Translations under genes and position numbers: made by a program | Notes under the pieces: model-generated | Seen by the model: only the letters and a program-made list of their open reading frames with translations | What the model was told of the DNA's origin: nothing | Databases searched by the model: none | Source: Paludibacter sp. | GTDB lineage: Bacteria; Bacteroidota; Bacteroidia; Bacteroidales; Paludibacteraceae | Direction: 5' to 3' | Assembly: GCF_009712605.1 (NCBI RefSeq) | Contig: NZ_WASO01000001.1 | Coordinates: 1 to 64,000 of the forward strand | DNA length: 64,000 nucleotides | Shown: one piece after another, positions 61,661-64,000 of the stretch | How positions within the stretch are numbered: position 1 is the first letter of the stretch | Layout: each line of letters begins with the position of its first letter

Positions 61661-63106
61661 ATGTTTCACCTTTCTTCAATTCCGGAATGGTTGTTGCTGT
61701 GTATTTATCTTTTTACGATGGCACCTACCATTGTGGTGATTCTACTGGAAAATCGTAATCCTGTGAAATCACTGGCATGGATCCTTGTGCTCATTTTCCT
61801 TCCTTTGCTGGGTTTTATCTTATATCTTTATTTAGGGCAAGACTACCGCAAGCAGAAAATTGTCGCAAAAAAGAGCATACGAAGACTGCACAACCGTCCC
61901 AAAGAGAATCTTGAAGAACTGGATGTGGATAACAGCTCTTTGTCCGAAAGCAAAAAACACCTTATTCATCTACTGAAGAATAACAGTGAAGCACTTGCTT
62001 TTCAGGGGAACGATATTTGCATCTACACGAATGGCGTTGATACGTTTGATGCCCTGTTCGGCGAAATTGAGAAAGCGACCAGAGAAATTCATATCGAATT
62101 TTATATCATTGAGGACGATGAAGTAGGAAAGAAATTCCGTGAATTGCTTATCCGCAAAGCATCTCAGGGTGTACGCATACGATTGATTTTTGACTTTGTG
62201 GGGAGCTTTCATTTTAAGAGGCCTCAGCAAAATGAACTCAGGGCTGCCGGGATAGAGCTCTACTCGTTTTTGCCTGCTCACTTCAAAATTACCATTCGCA
62301 AAAACAGGATAAACTACCGGAATCACCGTAAAATAGTGATTATTGACGGCAGAGTTGGCTTTACCGGTGGTGTCAATATTGCCGACAGATATTTGACGGG
62401 AAATAAACTCGGCATGTGGCGCGATACATTTATGCGGATCGAAGGTCCGGCTATCCATGGATTGCAATACGCGTTTCTTACCGATTGGTTTTTTGTGAGC
62501 CGTCAGCTGCTTTCCGGCGATCATTTCTTCCCTTATATTCCGCCCATTCCCGACCGTGACAACGTTGTGCAGGTTGTAACCAGCGGTCCGGATTCTGATT
62601 GGGAGAATATCCAACAGGGTATTTTTGTTGCTGTCACTTCGGCAACCCGGTATGTCTACGTACAGACACCCTATTTTATGCCTACCGACATTGTGATGTC
62701 AGCTCTTCAAACTGCTGCTCTCGGTGGTGTCGATGTGCGGGTGATGATGCCCGAAAAGACCGATACTCCTATGACTCAATCGTGTAGTTATTCCTATATC
62801 ACCCAGTCGCTTGAGGCCGGCGTGAAGATTTACCTCTATCGCAATGCTTTTATGCATAGTAAGGCCATTGTAATCGACGATGAGATTTCAACAGTCGGGT
62901 CTGCCAATATGGATTTCAGAAGCTACGAACAGAACTTTGAGCTCAATGCGTTTATTTATGACGAAAAGACAGCCGTCGAACTCAAAAATATCTTTTTGGC
63001 CGATCAGCAGTTATGCACTGAAATTACCCTCGAAGAGTGGAGTAACCGTCCGATTTCAACCCGTATCAAGGAGTCCGTGGCTCGCTTGTTTAGTCCGTTG
63101 TTGTAA
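61661..63106 (+). CDS. cls: Cardiolipin synthase
   Basis: Condenses phosphatidylglycerol into cardiolipin in the inner membrane. From the ATG at 61661, preceded by GAGAGAA, it has 481 residues: two N-terminal membrane helices (about 8-60), then two phospholipase D domains with HKD motifs, NHRKIVIIDGRVGFTGG and HSKAIVIDDEISTVGSANMD. The LGQDYRKQ segment before the first domain is also typical. Own promoter; single gene. Confidence 0.95.
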   Translation: MFHLSSIPEWLLLCIYLFTMAPTIVVILLENRNPVKSLAWILVLIFLPLLGFILYLYLGQDYRKQKIVAKKSIRRLHNRPKENLEELDVDNSSLSESKKHLIHLLKNNSEALAFQGNDICIYTNGVDTFDALFGEIEKATREIHIEFYIIEDDEVGKKFRELLIRKASQGVRIRLIFDFVGSFHFKRPQQNELRAAGIELYSFLPAHFKITIRKNRINYRNHRKIVIIDGRVGFTGGVNIADRYLTGNKLGMWRDTFMRIEGPAIHGLQYAFLTDWFFVSRQLLSGDHFFPYIPPIPDRDNVVQVVTSGPDSDWENIQQGIFVAVTSATRYVYVQTPYFMPTDIVMSALQTAALGGVDVRVMMPEKTDTPMTQSCSYSYITQSLEAGVKIYLYRNAFMHSKAIVIDDEISTVGSANMDFRSYEQNFELNAFIYDEKTAVELKNIFLADQQLCTEITLEEWSNRPISTRIKESVARLFSPLL

Positions 63107-63150
63107 GATCGGATTGTGATATTTGGGGAGCAAATACGGGCTAATTTATG

Positions 63151-63158
63151 TACCTTTG
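63151..63158 (+). promoter_or_regulatory. -7 box of anmK
   Basis: TACCTTTG, 51 bases upstream of the ATG at 63210; the -33 element is unclear. Confidence 0.45.
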
Positions 63159-63209
63159 TAAAAACAAAATTGTGAAAATAACCTCTGACTTTTATAAATA
63201 TCGTGTGTT

Positions 63210-64000
63210 ATGCGCTCTTTGGAAGTTAGTAGTGTAATAGGCCTGATGTCAGGTACATCGCTCGATGGACTGGATATTGCTCACTGTGAGTTTAACAGCA
63301 ATGAATACGGCAAGTACGATTACAGAATTACCGTAGCAGAAACTGTTCCGTATTCAGAGGAATGGAAACACCGATTGAGTACGCTTGAAACAGGTTCGGC
63401 TTACGATTTTGTAAAGACCAGTGCTGATTTGGGAAAATATATCGGCATTCAGGTACGTTCTTTTATTGATGAAAATAATCTTCAGCCTTGTCTGATTGCG
63501 TCGCATGGACACACCATTTTCCATCAGCCGCAACTTGGCTTTTCGTCGCAGATTGGCGATGGGAACGCGATACTTGCCCAAACCGGGATTCCGGTTGTAT
63601 ACGATTTCAGGTCATTGGATGTGGCTTTGGGTGGTCAGGGGGCTCCATTGGTTCCAATAGGCGATCAGTTACTCTTCTCTGATTATGACTTTTGCCTTAA
63701 TCTGGGAGGTATTTCCAATATTTCATATAATCTTAACGGTCGCAGGTTGGCCTATGATATATCTTTGTGCAATATGCCGCTCAACTATCTGGCACGTCAG
63801 ATGGGAGCGGAATATGACAGAGACGGAGAATATGCCCGTTCTGGAAAGGTAGATCAATCATTGCTTGATGCGATGAACAACCAGAGCTATTTTACTGAAA
63901 AGGGACCCAAATCGTTGGGAAAAGAGTGGTTTGTGGATGTTTTTCAGCCGATGCTTATTCAGTCATCAATTCCGTTGAAAGACAAAATGCGGACTATGGT
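63210..64000 (+). CDS. anmK: Anhydro-N-acetylmuramic acid kinase, cut by the window end
   Basis: Phosphorylates 1,6-anhydro-MurNAc during peptidoglycan recycling. The frame opens at the ATG at 63210 and is still open at the last base, giving 263 residues of an expected 350-380. Motifs visible are the ATP-binding GLMSGTSLDGLDIA at residues 11-24, SHGHTIFHQP, the DFRSLDVALGGQGAPLVP substrate block and NLGGISNIS. Its C-terminal part lies beyond the window. Confidence 0.93.
   Translation, partial: MRSLEVSSVIGLMSGTSLDGLDIAHCEFNSNEYGKYDYRITVAETVPYSEEWKHRLSTLETGSAYDFVKTSADLGKYIGIQVRSFIDENNLQPCLIASHGHTIFHQPQLGFSSQIGDGNAILAQTGIPVVYDFRSLDVALGGQGAPLVPIGDQLLFSDYDFCLNLGGISNISYNLNGRRLAYDISLCNMPLNYLARQMGAEYDRDGEYARSGKVDQSLLDAMNNQSYFTEKGPKSLGKEWFVDVFQPMLIQSSIPLKDKMRTM

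Noticed and set aside
1-64000. tRNA, rRNA or CRISPR array
   Set aside because: No tRNA-like cloverleaf, rRNA motif or regularly spaced repeat was seen on reading both strands.

Overview
The window looks like chromosomal DNA of a plant-polysaccharide-degrading member of the Bacteroidota, most likely order Bacteroidales; I cannot name the genus. The evidence is two SusC/SusD pairs, many secreted carbohydrate-active enzymes with short leader peptides ending in AQ or LQAQ, promoters of the Bacteroidota type (TAnnTTTG at -7, TTG near -33), a TPP riboswitch in front of a TonB-dependent receptor, a DksA-like protein without zinc cysteines, and an IleS of the long Bacteroides type. I found no tRNA, rRNA or CRISPR array.

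Region 1 (1-11.4 kb) is a first pectin/arabinan locus: a SASA-type acetylesterase, a GH51 arabinofuranosidase, a CE8 pectinesterase, a small lipoprotein and a SusC/SusD pair. Its susC has no convincing promoter nearby, but a canonical one lies about 0.65 kb upstream, and the interval holds strong hairpins and a candidate small RNA read in the opposite direction.

Region 2 (11.8-19.9 kb) carries a TlpA-like thiol-disulfide protein with small membrane proteins, then pgk, folE, a small lipoprotein, a DUF535 protein, a short uncharacterised gene and a decayed ISAs1-type transposase. Region 3 (19.9-27.4 kb) has an O-acetylhomoserine sulfhydrylase, a DHA2-type efflux pump, a quinone reductase-like/cupin operon divergent from an HxlR regulator, a TPR protein and a GH25 lysozyme.

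Region 4 (27.5-41.4 kb) is a complete second pectin locus on the minus strand: susC, susD, a LamG-like protein, two PL10-type lyases, GH43, CE8 and GH105, with a small gene remnant inside. The enzymes make a coherent route: CE8 removes methyl esters, the lyases cut polygalacturonate, GH105 removes the terminal unsaturated uronate, GH43 and GH51 strip arabinose or xylose, and the esterase strips acetyl groups. SusC/SusD carry the oligosaccharides across the outer membrane. It too has a canonical promoter about 0.6 kb upstream of susC, with CACGAA palindromes in between.

Region 5 (41.4-49 kb) has a TPP-riboswitch-controlled thiamin receptor, an SNF2 helicase, a small membrane-anchored protein flanked by 55-bp REP-like direct repeats, and a DUF190/fluoride channel pair. 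Region 6 (49-64 kb) is mostly housekeeping: ileS, a DksA-like protein, a DUF1016 PDDEXK nuclease, hisF, DUF5522, rsmE, a PAP2-like membrane protein, a polysaccharide deacetylase, ettA, an ABC transporter followed by an unlisted 48-residue gene, cls and the start of anmK.

I found no single obviously new multi-gene system. The strongest leads are the long structured susC leaders, a dispersed 30-36 bp hairpin repeat, the REP-flanked gene, and a probable HxlR operator.
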